64,000 nt of DNA. Source: Fontibacterium subtropicum. GTDB lineage: Bacteria; Pseudomonadota; Alphaproteobacteria; Pelagibacterales; Pelagibacteraceae. Shown piece after piece: positions 26,768 through 37,197 of this stretch. The translations under genes were made by a program, and so were the position numbers. The notes beneath the pieces were generated by a model. It saw only the letters and a program-made list of their open reading frames with translations, made no database searches and was not told the origin of the DNA. The stretch spans positions 248,001 to 312,000 of the forward strand of contig CBDDXD010000001.1 of assembly GCA_965235415.1 (NCBI GenBank), given 5' to 3'. How positions within the stretch are numbered: position 1 is the stretch's first letter; the number at the start of each line of letters is the position of its first letter.

Positions 26768-28163
26768 TTTTTAAATTAACAGCAATTTCTCTAATCCAAC
26801 TACTAATACTTCCTGCCCCCATACAAACAATAATTTCATTTCCATAAGTATGACGTTTTATAAATCTCTCTAAATCAAGTTGATTTTCTATGCATATAAC
26901 ATCTTTTTTTGAACTTTTTTTAATAAGTTTAGCCAACTCATAATGATTAATATTTTTTATTGGTTTCTCACTAGCTGCATAAATAGGACATAAAACAACT
27001 AAATCACTATCTTTAAATGCATTTGCAAATTCTTTTTTTAAAGAAGCAACTCTTGAATATCTGTGTGGCTGAAACACTGTTACAATTTTCTTGTCCTTAA
27101 AACCGGATTTAATAGCATTTAAAACTGATGTAATTTCTGTTGGGTGGTGGGCATAATCATCATAAATTTCACTTCCTCTAAAATTAGTGATTTTAGTTAA
27201 TCTTCTTTGTACCCCTAAAAAATTTTTTAAAGTTTTTTTTATAATATTATTTTTAATACCTAAACTTTTAGCAACTCCTATGGCAGCAGTTGCATTAAGT
27301 ACATTGTGTCTGCCCAATAAATTTAATTCAATATTTCTAATATGTTCAACTTTATTATTAAGTTTTACGGATATATTAAAATGCATCGATTTTCCTAAAT
27401 TTTTTAAATTGTAAGGGTGAAGATCTGATCCGTTTTCAAAACCATAAGTGATAATGTTAGATTTATTCTTATTTTTTAAAATTTTTTTTAAAAATTTATC
27501 ATCAGTGCAAACAAATGATTTACCAATTAAAGGCGTCTTATTTATAAAAGTTTCAAAACTTTTATACAGATTATTAAAATTTTTATAATAATCTAAATGC
27601 TCCTTATCAATATTACTGACTACGGAATAAGTAATTGGTATTTTTAAAAAACTACCATCAGATTCATCTGCTTCGACAACCGCCCAGTCTCCTTTTCCAA
27701 ATAATGCATTTGAGTTAATTGAGTTTAATATACCCCCATTAATAATCATTGGGTCTAGTTTTGCTTTAAATAAAAGTGTTGATATCAATGAAGTAATTGT
27801 CGTTTTGCCATGAGCTCCACTGATAACTATATTTTTTTTTAACCTAACAATTTCAGAAAGCATCTCTACTCTCTGAATAACCGGTATTTTTTTTATTTTT
27901 GCCTGTCTTAATTCTGGATTATCTTTGCTAATTGCAGATGAAAATACCACTAGTTTAGAATTTCCTATATTTTTTCTTGCATGATTAAAAAAAACTTTTA
28001 ATCCAAGCTTTTGTAATCTTTTTATATTTTTATTATTTCTTGATTGATCGCTACCTTGAACTTTGAATCCAATATTGTGCATAATTTCAGCAATACCGCT
28101 CATGCCAATTCCTCCTATGCCAATAAAATGAACCTGATCATTAGTTGTAATTTTAAAAGTCAT
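26757..28163 (-). CDS. murC: UDP-N-acetylmuramate--L-alanine ligase
   Basis: A 468-residue Mur ligase adding L-Ala to UDP-MurNAc. Starts with VHFIGIGGIGMSGIAEI at 11-27 (Rossmann domain), ATP loop ISGAHGKTTITSLIS, VEADESDGSF for metal binding, the DYAHHPTEI motif typical of MurC, and FQPHRYSR in the C-terminal domain. Its ATG overlaps the murG stop by one base. Confidence 0.97.
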   Translation of the reverse strand: MTFKITTNDQVHFIGIGGIGMSGIAEIMHNIGFKVQGSDQSRNNKNIKRLQKLGLKVFFNHARKNIGNSKLVVFSSAISKDNPELRQAKIKKIPVIQRVEMLSEIVRLKKNIVISGAHGKTTITSLISTLLFKAKLDPMIINGGILNSINSNALFGKGDWAVVEADESDGSFLKIPITYSVVSNIDKEHLDYYKNFNNLYKSFETFINKTPLIGKSFVCTDDKFLKKILKNKNKSNIITYGFENGSDLHPYNLKNLGKSMHFNISVKLNNKVEHIRNIELNLLGRHNVLNATAAIGVAKSLGIKNNIIKKTLKNFLGVQRRLTKITNFRGSEIYDDYAHHPTEITSVLNAIKSGFKDKKIVTVFQPHRYSRVASLKKEFANAFKDSDLVVLCPIYAASEKPIKNINHYELAKLIKKSSKKDVICIENQLDLERFIKRHTYGNEIIVCMGAGSISSWIREIAVNLKNGH

Positions 28164-29239
28164 TATAAAAGGTTATTAATTTCTTTTTCAAAAATTTCAT
28201 TAACGTTTGTTTTTGTTAATTCTTTTAATTTGCTCTTTTTTTCAAGTAACTTTTCTTTGTTAATGATTAGATCTTTTACTAAATCAAATAATTTTTCGCT
28301 GTTTAATTCTTGTTGATCAATAAGCCAGCATGCGCTCATTCTAAAAAAATACTCTGCATTATAAAATTGATGATTATCTAGAGAATTTTTAAATGGGATC
28401 GCTATAAAGGGGATCTGTAAAAAAGCCAACTCTGATAATGTTGAAGAACCAGCTCTTGTAATAACTAAATCTGATAGCATCATGTATTTTTCAATATTTG
28501 GTTCAAAATTAAAAATAGTAACATTAGAATTCTTTTTATAAGAAAAATCTATTTTTGTTTCTTGCTCTTTATTTCCTGATTGATGAAAAATTCTTATTTT
28601 TTTATTCAAACTAAATAATTTATTTAATGATTGAGGTAATGTTTTGCTAAAAATTTCTGCACCTTGACTTCCACCAATAACAAGTAAGGTAAAATCAAAA
28701 TTATTATCTTTTTTTAAATCATTTTTTTCTTTTGCTGCATAAATTTGCTCTCTAATCAGTTGTCCAACAAAATTAATTTTATCATTATTTATATTTAAGT
28801 GCTTTAATGGATATCCAGTAAATATCTTTATTGAACTATTTAAAAAGAACTTATTAACTCTTCCAACTACAGAGTTTGTTTCATAAATAACAAATTTTTT
28901 TTTGAGTAATTTGGCTGCTAACAAAACAGGAAAAGAAGCGTAACCTCCTGAGCCAATAATTAATTGTGGTTTTTTAAATAAAAGAAAAAAAACTGAATAT
29001 AAAAACGAAAAAAATATTAAAAATAATGAATAAATTAATCCTAAACCTTTTTTTCCAGTAGGAGTTTGTACATTAATAAATGTAATATTTCTTAAATTTA
29101 GATTATTTATAAACCTTTTGGCTCTATAATCAGTAATAAGATCTACATTAAATTTTTTTTTTTCTAAATATTGAGCAAGTGATATAGCTGGAAATATATG
29201 TCCACCAGTCCCACCTGTGCAGATTAAAATCTTTTTCAT
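28163..29239 (-). CDS. murG: Lipid II synthase, GlcNAc transferase MurG
   Basis: A 358-residue GT-B glycosyltransferase that turns lipid I into lipid II at the inner face of the membrane. N-terminal G-loop CTGGTGGHIFPAISLAQYL at 7-25, GSGGYASFPVLLAA as the second G-loop, VIGGSQGAEIFSKTLP as the third, and the UDP-GlcNAc site in VITRAGSSTLSELAFLQIPFIAIP followed by DNHQ. Complete, with one-base overlaps to ftsW and murC. Confidence 0.97.
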   Translation of the reverse strand: MKKILICTGGTGGHIFPAISLAQYLEKKKFNVDLITDYRAKRFINNLNLRNITFINVQTPTGKKGLGLIYSLFLIFFSFLYSVFFLLFKKPQLIIGSGGYASFPVLLAAKLLKKKFVIYETNSVVGRVNKFFLNSSIKIFTGYPLKHLNINNDKINFVGQLIREQIYAAKEKNDLKKDNNFDFTLLVIGGSQGAEIFSKTLPQSLNKLFSLNKKIRIFHQSGNKEQETKIDFSYKKNSNVTIFNFEPNIEKYMMLSDLVITRAGSSTLSELAFLQIPFIAIPFKNSLDNHQFYNAEYFFRMSACWLIDQQELNSEKLFDLVKDLIINKEKLLEKKSKLKELTKTNVNEIFEKEINNLL

Positions 29240-30363
29240 TAAGATAATTTTTTCTTAGTAAAACAAAGTAATACTCCAAATATTATTGCACAGCCAATCA
29301 TGGATGATCCCCCATAACTTATAAATGGAAAAGTCATTCCTTTGTTTGGAAGAATATTTAAAGTAACTCCTAAGTTAATTATAGATTGCAAATAAACTAA
29401 ACACGACAAGCCTATTAATACTAATTTTCTAAATGGATTGTTTTCAATATTAAATTGAGAAAAAACTCTTAAAAAAATAAAAGTTATTATTAAAAAAATT
29501 ATTAATATCATCAAAATACCAAACTCTTCTCCAATCACCGCTAAAACAAAGTCGGTATGTGCCTCAGGAACTCTCTCTTTCAATATCCCTTCGCCTATTC
29601 CTCTTCCTGCAAATCCACCTTGTTTTATTGCTTCTAATGCTTTTTCAGTTTGTAAGTTATCTCCTTTATTAGGATCAACAAAAGTTCTTAACCTTCTAAA
29701 AATATAAAAAAACCTTTCACTAAATAATAATATTGCTGATGCAATGCCTAAAAAAATTACAGAACCTAAAGAAATAAGAAGAACAATGCTAACTCCAGAA
29801 ACAAATATTAAAATTAACCAAACTGAAAAAATTAATAAACTTTGACCCACATCAGGCTGATTAAGTAATAATAACAAGGAAAAAAATAATACACAAAAAC
29901 TATAAAAAATTCTTAATTTAAGTTCTCCTATCTGTGAATTAGAAATAATTAAAGAACACAATAAAACAAAAAAAGGTTTATAAATTTCTACCGGCTGAAA
30001 TCTAAAAAAAATTAAATTTACCCATCTTTTAGAGCCTTTAACCTCCACTCCAAAAATTAAAACGGATAACAATAAAAAAGAAGTAAGAATAAAACCTAAA
30101 ATACAATATTTCTCTATTTGTTTTGGGTCTAATAAAGATAGGAAAGATAAAATTAAAAAACTAATAAATGCAAACAAGATATGCTTCACAATTAAAAGAT
30201 AATCTGTTTTGTATATTTTTTCTGAAGCAATATTAGAAGTGGAAGTATAAGCAAAAAATATTCCCAAAAATATTAAAGAAATTATTAAAAAAAAAAGTAG
30301 TTTATCAATATTTCTCCACCACAGCGCCAATTGATTTGTGTTGGTTCTGCCAAAATTAATCAT
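29239..30363 (-). CDS. ftsW: Lipid II polymerase FtsW (SEDS family)
   Basis: A 374-residue, about ten-helix SEDS glycosyltransferase for septal peptidoglycan. Landmarks are GSKRWVNLIFFRFQPVEIYKP near 110-130, LLNQPDVGQSLLIF with the catalytic-type aspartate, GRGIGEGILKERVPEAHTDFVLAVIGEEFG near 250-280, and NLGVTLNILPNKGMTFPFISYGGSSM at the end. It overlaps murD by four bases and murG by one. Confidence 0.96.
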   Translation of the reverse strand: MINFGRTNTNQLALWWRNIDKLLFFLIISLIFLGIFFAYTSTSNIASEKIYKTDYLLIVKHILFAFISFLILSFLSLLDPKQIEKYCILGFILTSFLLLSVLIFGVEVKGSKRWVNLIFFRFQPVEIYKPFFVLLCSLIISNSQIGELKLRIFYSFCVLFFSLLLLLNQPDVGQSLLIFSVWLILIFVSGVSIVLLISLGSVIFLGIASAILLFSERFFYIFRRLRTFVDPNKGDNLQTEKALEAIKQGGFAGRGIGEGILKERVPEAHTDFVLAVIGEEFGILMILIIFLIITFIFLRVFSQFNIENNPFRKLVLIGLSCLVYLQSIINLGVTLNILPNKGMTFPFISYGGSSMIGCAIIFGVLLCFTKKKLS

Positions 30364-31661
30364 GAATATTTTTTTACTAACTGTTTAAAAATATTGCCTC
30401 GATGTTCAAAATTTTTATATTGATCAAAAGAAGCGGCTGAAGGGCTTAATAATATAACTTGTTTTAAATTAGGATAATTTTTGGCCTTAGTTAAAGCTGA
30501 CAAAAATGCCTTCTCAAGAGAGTAACTAATATTGCATTTTACTGTATTTTTAATTTGTTTTAAAAAAAAATTTATATTTCGTCCTATAATATAAGCTCTC
30601 ATTATAGATTTTTTATATTTATGAACCATTATCTTGTCTTTTGCTTTAGGAAGCCCCCCAAGTATCCAGTGAATGTTTTTATAATTATTTAAAGCCACCT
30701 CGGTTGATGAAAAATTTGTTGCTTTAGAATCGTTTATAAAAGTCAAATTATTCTTTGTTTTTACAATTTCTTGTCTATGCGGAAGTCCTTTAAAATTTTT
30801 AATTGTTTTTAAATAAATATTTTTTGAAATTTTAAACAATTTTGCAATTCGCAAGGCAATGTAAAGACAATTTTTAAAATGAATTCCTTTTAGTGGAGGG
30901 CTAATTAAATCATCTTTAATATTGTGATTAATATTTTTTTTAATTAATTCAATATTTCTTTGATCGTATTTTTCAGACTTTAAAACTTTAAATATTTTAG
31001 ATTCTTTGTCATTGCTCAAATCTAAAAAGCCAATTCCTCTTTTTGTTAATCCTCTAAAAATTCTAAGCTTAGCTGAAATATATTTGTTAAAACTTTCGTG
31101 TCTTTCAATATGGTCTGGGCTAACATTTAATAAAATTGAAACCGAACTTGGCAAACGCCATGAGTAATCCAACTGATAGGATGAGATTTCTAGCACAAAT
31201 ATTGCCGATTTCTCTTTGTATGGCAAATACATAACAGGAGTTCCATAATTTCCTCCTATATAAACTTTCTTTTTTGAATTTTTTAACAAATCATAGATTA
31301 ATTTTGACATGGTAGATTTACCATTAGTACCTGTTACCATGATAACTTTTTGATCTTTAATGGAGCTACAAAATAAATCGAGATCAGTAATAATTCTGTT
31401 TTTATTTTTTTGAAAAAAAAATTTTTTTGGGTGAGTATAAATGTTAATTCCTGGAGATATGACTATAAAATCATAATTATTTTTAAACCAATTTTTGCTT
31501 ACTCTATATTTATTCTTAAATTTTTCTCTTAATTTTTTGTTATCATCCCAGCATTCAATGTTAGCATTATTTTTTTTTAATTGAGATAAAGTTGCATCAC
31601 CACTAATACCAAGACCAAAAACTAAAAATTTTTTTTGGCTACACTGTTCTAGTGAGAGCAT
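30360..31661 (-). CDS. murD: UDP-N-acetylmuramoylalanine--D-glutamate ligase
   Basis: A 433-residue Mur ligase adding D-Glu to the stem peptide. FLVFGLGISGDATLSQLKK at 13-31 is the N-terminal Rossmann domain; ATP loop VTGTNGKSTMSKLI near 109-122; EISSYQLD; NVSPDHIERH; and FINDSKATNFSSTEVALNN, the MurD-specific C-terminal stretch. ILLSPSAASFDQYKNFEHRG closes the active site. One base overlap with mraY. Confidence 0.96.
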   Translation of the reverse strand: MLSLEQCSQKKFLVFGLGISGDATLSQLKKNNANIECWDDNKKLREKFKNKYRVSKNWFKNNYDFIVISPGINIYTHPKKFFFQKNKNRIITDLDLFCSSIKDQKVIMVTGTNGKSTMSKLIYDLLKNSKKKVYIGGNYGTPVMYLPYKEKSAIFVLEISSYQLDYSWRLPSSVSILLNVSPDHIERHESFNKYISAKLRIFRGLTKRGIGFLDLSNDKESKIFKVLKSEKYDQRNIELIKKNINHNIKDDLISPPLKGIHFKNCLYIALRIAKLFKISKNIYLKTIKNFKGLPHRQEIVKTKNNLTFINDSKATNFSSTEVALNNYKNIHWILGGLPKAKDKIMVHKYKKSIMRAYIIGRNINFFLKQIKNTVKCNISYSLEKAFLSALTKAKNYPNLKQVILLSPSAASFDQYKNFEHRGNIFKQLVKKYS

Positions 31662-32749
31662 TATCTTAATTTAAGAGATGCGAGACCTACTAAAGCAAAG
31701 ACTATCGCTATAATCCAAAATCGGATTACAACTGTAGATTCGCTCCAACCTTTTTTTTCAAAATGATGGTGCAGTGGTGCCATTTGAAAAACTCTTTTTC
31801 CTGTTAATTTAAAAGACGCAACTTGTATAATAACTGACAAAGATTCTAACACAAACAGTCCGCTCACAATCGCCAAAACTATTTCATGTTTAGTTATAAT
31901 TCCAATTGCTCCAAGTGCTGCACCTAAAGATAAAGAACCTGTATCTCCCATAAAAACTTTTGCCGGGGGAGAATTAAACCATAAAAAACCTAGGCCCGCT
32001 CCTATCATTGCCCCTAAAAAAATACAGATTTCACCTGTATTTTTAATATAAGCTAATTGAAGATATTTTGAAAAAATAATATTACCAGAAACATAAGCTA
32101 TAAATGCAAAAGTAAGCGCAACAAGAATTACTGGAACAATCGCAAGTCCATCTAGGCCATCTGTTAAATTAACAGCATTAGACGATCCAACAATAACTAC
32201 TAAACCAAATATAAAATAAAAAATTCCAATATTTAAGACAAAATTCTTAAATAATGGAAAATAAATTTTATAATTTAATTCTGGTTCAGTATTTAAAATT
32301 ATTAAATATATAACAATTATACCACTTAAAATTTGCAAAAATAATTTTAATTTAGCACTAATACCTTTAGAATTATTTTTTATAACTTTTAGATAATCGT
32401 CAACAAAACCAATTGCTCCAAAGCTTAATAAACAAAAAATTAATATTAAAACATATTTATTTGTTAGATCGGCCCATAACAAAGTTGAAAATAAGATACT
32501 TAAAATAATTATTAGACCTCCCATAGTAGGAGTGCCTGATTTTTTTATAATATGCGATAAAGGACCATCATTGCGAATAGGCTGACCATCCTTTTGAAAT
32601 GTTTTTAACTTAGCAATTAAGCTCTCCCCAATTAAAAGTACAAATGTTAATGAAGTGGCAACTGAAATTCCAGTTCTGAAGGTAATATATTTAAAAACAT
32701 TAAAAACACTAACTTCAGAAGAAAAATATTTAAAAAAAAAATAAAGCAT
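31661..32749 (-). CDS. mraY: Phospho-MurNAc-pentapeptide transferase (lipid I synthase)
   Basis: A 362-residue, ten-helix membrane enzyme transferring phospho-MurNAc-pentapeptide to undecaprenyl phosphate. KKSGTPTMGGLIII near 70-82, the DDYLKVIKNNSKGISAKLK aspartates near 116-117, NLTDGLDGLAIVP near 195-207, FMGDTGSLSLGAALG and the histidine cluster APLHHHFEKKGW near the C-terminus are all present. Complete. Confidence 0.97.
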   Translation of the reverse strand: MLYFFFKYFSSEVSVFNVFKYITFRTGISVATSLTFVLLIGESLIAKLKTFQKDGQPIRNDGPLSHIIKKSGTPTMGGLIIILSILFSTLLWADLTNKYVLILIFCLLSFGAIGFVDDYLKVIKNNSKGISAKLKLFLQILSGIIVIYLIILNTEPELNYKIYFPLFKNFVLNIGIFYFIFGLVVIVGSSNAVNLTDGLDGLAIVPVILVALTFAFIAYVSGNIIFSKYLQLAYIKNTGEICIFLGAMIGAGLGFLWFNSPPAKVFMGDTGSLSLGAALGAIGIITKHEIVLAIVSGLFVLESLSVIIQVASFKLTGKRVFQMAPLHHHFEKKGWSESTVVIRFWIIAIVFALVGLASLKLR

Positions 32750-32751
32750 TA

Positions 32752-34098
32752 TTAAAATTTCTTAAAAAAATTAAACAAACCAATTCTATTTGACGATTTG
32801 ACCAACAAAATATCATTATTCTCTAAAAGATTGAAAATATTTTCTTTAAGAAAACTAATGTTTTTAATCAATAACCCTTTTTTACTATGATTTAACTTTT
32901 GATAAGTATGTTTAACTTCCGAACCAACGCAAAAAACTTTGTCTATATTAGTTTTGTTTAATATTTTTGCTACTTGCCGATGGTAATATTTTGATTTTTT
33001 ACCAAGCTCCAACATATCGCCAATAATTAAAATTTTTCTCTGCTTGTTTTTTTTTCTTAATGAAAAATTATAAATTGCCTCATTCAGAGATGTTGGATTA
33101 GAATTGTAACTATCGTTAACTAAAAGAATTTTTTTATTTTTAATTTTAATATTTTTTTCATTTCCTCTGCCTTCCGGAATTTTAAAATTATTAAAGTTAT
33201 TCTTTAACAAATTTATATTATGATTTAAGTAATAATGAACACATAATGTTGCTGCAACATTATATAAATAAGATTTATTGAAATTATTTATTTTAAAATT
33301 AATAATTTTATTCTTTATTTTAAAAAATACTTTTGCTGAACTTTTTCTAATCTGAATGTCAGATTTTGAAAAACCAAAAGTTAGTATTTTAATATTTTTC
33401 TTATCTGCAATACTTTTTAAAGTATTAAAAAATTTATCATCCTTATTTAAAATAATGATTCCATTTTGAAAAATGCCATTCATAATTTCTGCTTTCGCTC
33501 TGCAGATCCCATAAATATTTTTAAAATTTTCCAAATGTGCTGGTCCAATATTAGTTATGATCGCAATATGTGGCTTTACTAAATTAACAAGTTTATCAAT
33601 TTCGCCTTTTGAACTCATTCCCAGTTCAAAGATTCCATATTTGTTATCAGAACTTAAATTAGCTAAGGAATAAGGAACTCCATAATGATTATTAAAAGAT
33701 TTTGGCGAGCAGTAAGTTTTTCCAACTTTACTTAATGAAAAATTTAATAAATTTTTTAATGAGGTTTTTCCACAGCTACCAGTTATGGCTATAATCTTTG
33801 CTTCGCTTCTTTGTCTTGCATAAGAAGCTAAATTTCTTAAATTCTCTAAAGTATTTTTAGTTCTTATTGATCTTTGATTTTTAGGTCCTTTGCTAGTGAT
33901 GGATAAATTATTTTTATTTCTTAATACATCTTTAACATATCGATGACCGTCGTCATTTTCTCCTTTTATTGCAAAAAAAATTCCTCTATTTGAAACTTCT
34001 CTACTATCTATTGCAACTTTATTAAAAAATAACTTTTTATTTATATTTGAATTAAAAACTGCATTAATTTCTTCGCTTGTATAAAGCTTTGTTGTCAT
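32752..34098 (-). CDS. murF: UDP-MurNAc-tripeptide--D-Ala-D-Ala ligase
   Basis: A 448-residue Mur ligase that attaches D-Ala-D-Ala. DSREVSNRGIFFAIKGENDDGHRYV at 31-55 is the N-terminal domain, IAITGSCGKTSLKNLL the ATP loop near 104-119, GIFELGMSSKGEIDKL, ITNIGPAHLENF and VNDSYNSNPTSLNEAI are MurF signatures. D-Ala-D-Ala comes from Ddl encoded in the same cluster. It lies one base after the murE end. Confidence 0.96.
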   Translation of the reverse strand: MTTKLYTSEEINAVFNSNINKKLFFNKVAIDSREVSNRGIFFAIKGENDDGHRYVKDVLRNKNNLSITSKGPKNQRSIRTKNTLENLRNLASYARQRSEAKIIAITGSCGKTSLKNLLNFSLSKVGKTYCSPKSFNNHYGVPYSLANLSSDNKYGIFELGMSSKGEIDKLVNLVKPHIAIITNIGPAHLENFKNIYGICRAKAEIMNGIFQNGIIILNKDDKFFNTLKSIADKKNIKILTFGFSKSDIQIRKSSAKVFFKIKNKIINFKINNFNKSYLYNVAATLCVHYYLNHNINLLKNNFNNFKIPEGRGNEKNIKIKNKKILLVNDSYNSNPTSLNEAIYNFSLRKKNKQRKILIIGDMLELGKKSKYYHRQVAKILNKTNIDKVFCVGSEVKHTYQKLNHSKKGLLIKNISFLKENIFNLLENNDILLVKSSNRIGLFNFFKKF

Positions 34099-34099
34099 T

Positions 34100-35510
34100 T
34101 TATTTTAAAAAAATTTTTGATACTTTTTGATCTGAAAAGTATTTTTTTTTATTATTTATAATCTGATAATTTTCATGACCCTTTCCAGCAATCAATAAAA
34201 TACTGTCTGCTTTAAGATTCTTAATAGCAGATTTAATTGCTGTTTTTCTATCTAATATAACCTTTGATCTTGAACACCCTTTTTTAATTTGTTTAATAAT
34301 AGAAATAGGATTTTCAGATCTGGGATTATCATTTGTTAGATACACTTTAGAGGCAAATTGATTTGCTATTTTGCCCATTTTATATCTTTTTCCTTTATCT
34401 CGATCACCACCGCAGCCAAATACAACGTCTACTTTTTTATTAAACTGCTTCGCTAATGTTTGAAGACTCTTTTTTAAAGCATCTGGGGTATGAGCGTAAT
34501 CAACTACTACTGCCGATTTTTTTTTATTTCCCACATACTGCATTCGACCAGTTGCAGATCTTAATCTTTGATAAAGTGCTAATAATTTTATCTGAATTTT
34601 TAATAGATAAATACGAAGCTAACATTGCGGCAAATAAATTTTTAATTTGAAAGTCTCCTATTAGATCTAATCTAATATTATAAATTTTATTTAAAAAGTT
34701 AATTTTTATTATTTGTTTTTTGCCTAAAAAATAATGAGAGATTAATTTAATTGTATTTCCTCTGGATCCAAAAGATAAAATTTTTATTTTTCTTTTTTTA
34801 CAAATTTTATCTAATACATGATACTCAGGGATATCCGTGTCTATAATAGCATAAGAATTTTTCTTTAATAAAGAGCTAAAAAGATAAAGCTTAGCTTTTA
34901 AATAATTTTTTAAATTTTTATGATAATCTAAATGGTCTTGTGTAAAATTTGTAAAAATTCCCGCCTTAAAATTAATACTATCCAATCTATTTTGATGGAG
35001 TCCATGGCTAGAGGCTTCTAAACACACGTTATCAATCTTATTTTTTTTTAAGAAATTTAACTCTTTATGAATTGTAATGACATCGGGAGTTGTAAGATTT
35101 GTTTTTTTAAATTTATTTTTATAAAAAATACCAAGTGTACCAATAGCTGCTGAATTTATTTTAAGCTTTTTTAAAATCTGAAAATAAAAATGAGCAACCG
35201 ACGATTTTCCATTTGTTCCTGTAACAGCAATTATATTATTAGGTTTTTCTTTATATTTTGCACAACAAACTTTTGCTAAAAATTTTCTAACGTTTTTTAC
35301 TATTAAATAATTTTTGTTTTTTATATTTTTACTTGTAACAACTTTAAAAGCGCCTCTTGATAAAGCTTCTGATGAATATGAATTTCCAGATTGTTTTGAG
35401 CCATCAATTGCAAAAAAAATTTCATTTTTTTTTATTTTTTTTGAGTTGATAGAAAGATTTCTATTATTATATTGTAAAAATTTAATTTTATTACTTAGCA
35501 TTAAGAACAA
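34100..35510 (-). CDS. murE: UDP-MurNAc-tripeptide synthetase, interrupted by a one-base frameshift
   Basis: MurE adds the third stem-peptide residue (usually meso-diaminopimelate in Gram-negatives). The first frame, from 35510 or 35501, carries NSKKIKKNEIFFAIDGSKQSGNSY, ATP loop VTGTNGKSSVAHFY, LTTPDVITIHKEL and EASSHGLHQNRLD, then goes wrong at about 34560 and stops at 34524. The second frame carries TGRMQYV, VDYAHTPDALKKSL, GCGGDRDKGKR and the DNPR motif (NDNPRSENP) that selects diaminopimelate, up to 34100. Removing one base near 34559 gives about 466 residues and the normal SATGRMQYV joint. The start overlaps ftsI; ATG at 35501 or 35510 are both possible. Confidence 0.92.
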
Positions 35511-37197
35511 TATTATAATTTTTTGAAGCTAAAATAGGTCCAATTCTTTTTATAATATTTCCCGCTGTAGGAACAGCATTCCATCCTGAATCTGATTTAT
35601 AAAAACCTTTACTAGGTATTGCTTTTGGCTCATCGATCATAACTAATAATAAATACTCTGGTTTTTCCTCTGGATATGCTGAAACAAAAACAGTCATAAC
35701 ATCTTTGGAATATCCTTTAGATGTTTTAGAAACTTTAACTGCAGTTCCTGTTTTTCCTATAACAGAATAACCGTTAACATCAGCTCTTTTTGCGGTACCT
35801 TGCATAGGATCGTCTTTGTCGACTACTTTTCTAAGCATTTTAACCATTTTTTTACTTGTTTCTTCGCTAATAACTCTTTCTTTTTTTATATTCTGATTTT
35901 GTTTTACTAAAGTTGGATAAATTTTATATCCGCCATTTACTAACGATGCATAAGCTGATGCTAATTGAATAGGTGTAGTGCTAATTCCATGGCCATATGA
36001 AGCTGTTGCCAAAGTGCAATTATCCCATTTCATCGGTAAAGATTTGCTTTTTTCTGGAAGCTCAACAGATGCTTTTTCAAATATTCCCAGCTTTGTTAAA
36101 AAATTTTTGTGATTCTCAATTCCAATTTTTTCTATTATTTTTACTGTTCCTATATTTGATGATTTTACTAAAATTTCTGTAGTAGTTAGATCTCTTTTTA
36201 AATTTTTATCGTGCTCATTGATGGGCTGAGAAGGTCCACAATTATATACTTGTTTTTCTAGATTTTTAAATAAAGTATTTTCATCAATAAGTTTTAATTC
36301 TAATGCATTAGCAATAGTTAAAGCTTTAAATACTGAACCTAACTCATAAACACCAAGAGTAATCTTATTTAAATATTTCTCATCATTAACTAGTGATCTT
36401 CTGTTAATATCAAAATCAGGCAGCGAAACTAATGAAATTATTTCTCCAGAGTTCACATTCATAAGAAGTGAAGCGGCCCCTTTTGCTGAATAATCCGCTA
36501 TAGCATTTTCTAATGCATCTCTTACTTGAGACTGTATGACTGTATCAAGTGTAATTTGAAATGAATTATCAGAAAATTTCGCATTTAAAATTTGATTATT
36601 AAAATAATTTTCAATACCTGAAATACCTTTATTGTCCTCATCTGTTTGACCCAGTACATGACTAAATAAATTTCTTTGAGGATAAATTCTAACTTGTCTT
36701 CTGCTTAATTCAATTGCAGGCTCACCTAACATGATTGCTTTTTTATATTCAATATGATCAAGTTTTTTTTTAAGTACAATTCTTTTTTTTTCTTCACTTT
36801 CTTTTTGAATTTCATTTATATTTAATCCTGGAAATTGAGATTTTAATTTAATTAAAAGTTGAGGTAAATTTTTTGTCTTGTCTACTTTTAAAACAAGATC
36901 GTAAATATCAATATTTTTCGCTATCAATAAGTTCGTTCTGTCAATGATATCTCTTCTTTGATTGTAGTCTTTGTCTGTAATAAAATCTTCGAAATTAATT
37001 TCATTACTTCTATTAATACCAAGGTACAAAAGCTTTAATAAAATTACTAAAAATACAAAGAAAAAAATTTTAAATACTAGATTTGCCCTTGAATTAAATA
37101 AGGAATAACTATTATTAATACTATTTTTATTATCCTCATTAATAAAATTTTGAAAATAAAAACTTTTTTGCTTATTGTTATTTGTTTTATTTTTCAT
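35491..37197 (-). CDS. ftsI: Septal peptidoglycan transpeptidase FtsI (PBP3)
   Basis: A 568-residue class B penicillin-binding protein. A charged, Asn-rich cytoplasmic tail (1-38) precedes one membrane helix (about 40-60). The pedestal domain includes RRDIIDRTNLLIA and RIYPQRNLFSHVLGQTDEDNKG. The transpeptidase motifs are SxxK in YELGSVFKALTIA, SxN in VKSSNIGTVKI and KTG in IGKTGTAVKV. It crosslinks septal peptidoglycan together with FtsW. Overlaps ftsL by 11 bases and murE by up to 20. Confidence 0.96.
   Translation of the reverse strand: MKNKTNNNKQKSFYFQNFINEDNKNSINNSYSLFNSRANLVFKIFFFVFLVILLKLLYLGINRSNEINFEDFITDKDYNQRRDIIDRTNLLIAKNIDIYDLVLKVDKTKNLPQLLIKLKSQFPGLNINEIQKESEEKKRIVLKKKLDHIEYKKAIMLGEPAIELSRRQVRIYPQRNLFSHVLGQTDEDNKGISGIENYFNNQILNAKFSDNSFQITLDTVIQSQVRDALENAIADYSAKGAASLLMNVNSGEIISLVSLPDFDINRRSLVNDEKYLNKITLGVYELGSVFKALTIANALELKLIDENTLFKNLEKQVYNCGPSQPINEHDKNLKRDLTTTEILVKSSNIGTVKIIEKIGIENHKNFLTKLGIFEKASVELPEKSKSLPMKWDNCTLATASYGHGISTTPIQLASAYASLVNGGYKIYPTLVKQNQNIKKERVISEETSKKMVKMLRKVVDKDDPMQGTAKRADVNGYSVIGKTGTAVKVSKTSKGYSKDVMTVFVSAYPEEKPEYLLLVMIDEPKAIPSKGFYKSDSGWNAVPTAGNIIKRIGPILASKNYNIVLNAK

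Noticed and set aside
34100..34543. Treating the second murE frame as a separate short Mur ligase
   Set aside because: It begins inside the TGRMQ motif and lacks the ATP loop, which is in the adjacent upstream frame; it is the C-terminal half of one gene.
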